Below, piece by piece: positions 12,700-12,783 of a stretch of DNA of 12,783 nt. The translations under genes and the position numbers were made by a program. Origin of the DNA: DASXBJ01 sp036491755 (GTDB taxonomy: Bacteria; Chloroflexota; Dormibacteria; Dormibacterales; Dormibacteraceae); assembly GCA_036491755.1 (NCBI GenBank), contig DASXBJ010000147.1, forward strand, positions 1 through 12,783, written 5' to 3'. Numbering within the stretch: position 1 is the stretch's first letter; every line of letters begins with the position of its first letter. The notes below the pieces were generated by a model. It saw nothing but the letters and a program-made list of their open reading frames with translations. It had not been told where the DNA came from and did not search any database.

Positions 12700-12783
12700 G
12701 TGCTGGTTTACGCCCCTCTCCCTAGCCCTCTCCCCGAGGGGGAGAGGGGAGTGCTGGTTTACGCCCCTCTCCCTAGCCCTCTC
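12700..12783. repeat. Tandem array of the 51-bp palindromic repeat, cut by the window end
   Basis: The unit at 12700-12750 is followed immediately by an identical second unit at 12751-12783, of which 33 bases are visible. Each full unit carries the CCCTCTCCCC-GAG-GGGGAGAGGG hairpin preceded by GTGCTGGTTTACGCCCC. The number of copies beyond the window is unknown. Confidence 0.85.

Noticed and set aside
12700..12783. Possible CRISPR array
   Set aside because: The units repeat end to end without variable spacers and are internally palindromic. No cas gene is present.

Overview
The window looks like a chromosomal piece of a high-GC, probably soil-type bacterium. Leaderless-looking promoters, GTG/TTG starts and palindromic repeats built on CCCTCTCCCC would fit Chloroflexota/Dormibacterota or Actinomycetota. 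No rRNA, tRNA or marker protein settles this, so the affiliation is a guess.

Left edge (1-1355, minus): an FAD-dependent amine oxidase of the PuuB/DAO type, cut by the window start only a short way before its likely C-terminus. Divergent from it, a promoter that appears to drive a leaderless transcript (1413-1450) reads into a two-gene unit on the plus strand: a 96-residue membrane protein made of two tandem 48-residue copies, and an SRPBCC/polyketide-cyclase-like protein.

Centre (2264 to about 9017, minus): a compact six-gene polyamine/GABA operon, transcribed right to left. The order is 4-aminobutyrate aminotransferase (gabT), gamma-aminobutyraldehyde dehydrogenase (patD-like), ABC ATPase (potA-like), lipoprotein substrate-binding protein, and two permeases (potB, potC). 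Spacing is -0 to 25 nt at most junctions and two genes carry good Shine-Dalgarno sequences. The content parallels E. coli ydcSTUV-patD with gabT added. The logic would be uptake of a polyamine, conversion to 4-aminobutyraldehyde (possibly by the PuuB-like oxidase), oxidation to GABA, then transamination to succinate semialdehyde. A hairpin lies at the binding-protein/permease junction, and a palindromic repeat at the operon's 3' end faces the convergent SRPBCC gene.

Right of the operon, divergent from gabT, is a choline-kinase/APH-fold phosphotransferase (9058-9966). Its stop overlaps, tail to tail, that of a DUF559 (Vsr-like) nuclease-fold gene.

Right third (about 10381-12783): an accessory-looking stretch with visibly lower GC (roughly 55-58% by eye, against the mid to upper 60s in the operon). 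It holds three genes of unknown function: an apparent two-domain fusion, a small PH-like protein, and a two-helix membrane protein with a PH-like tail. It is bracketed by nearly identical copies of a 51-bp palindromic repeat, which becomes a tandem array at the window's right edge. I found no CRISPR array, transposase, integrase, tRNA or complete defence system. The least described items are the duplicated membrane protein, the fusion protein, the kinase divergent from gabT, and the repeat-bracketed cassette.
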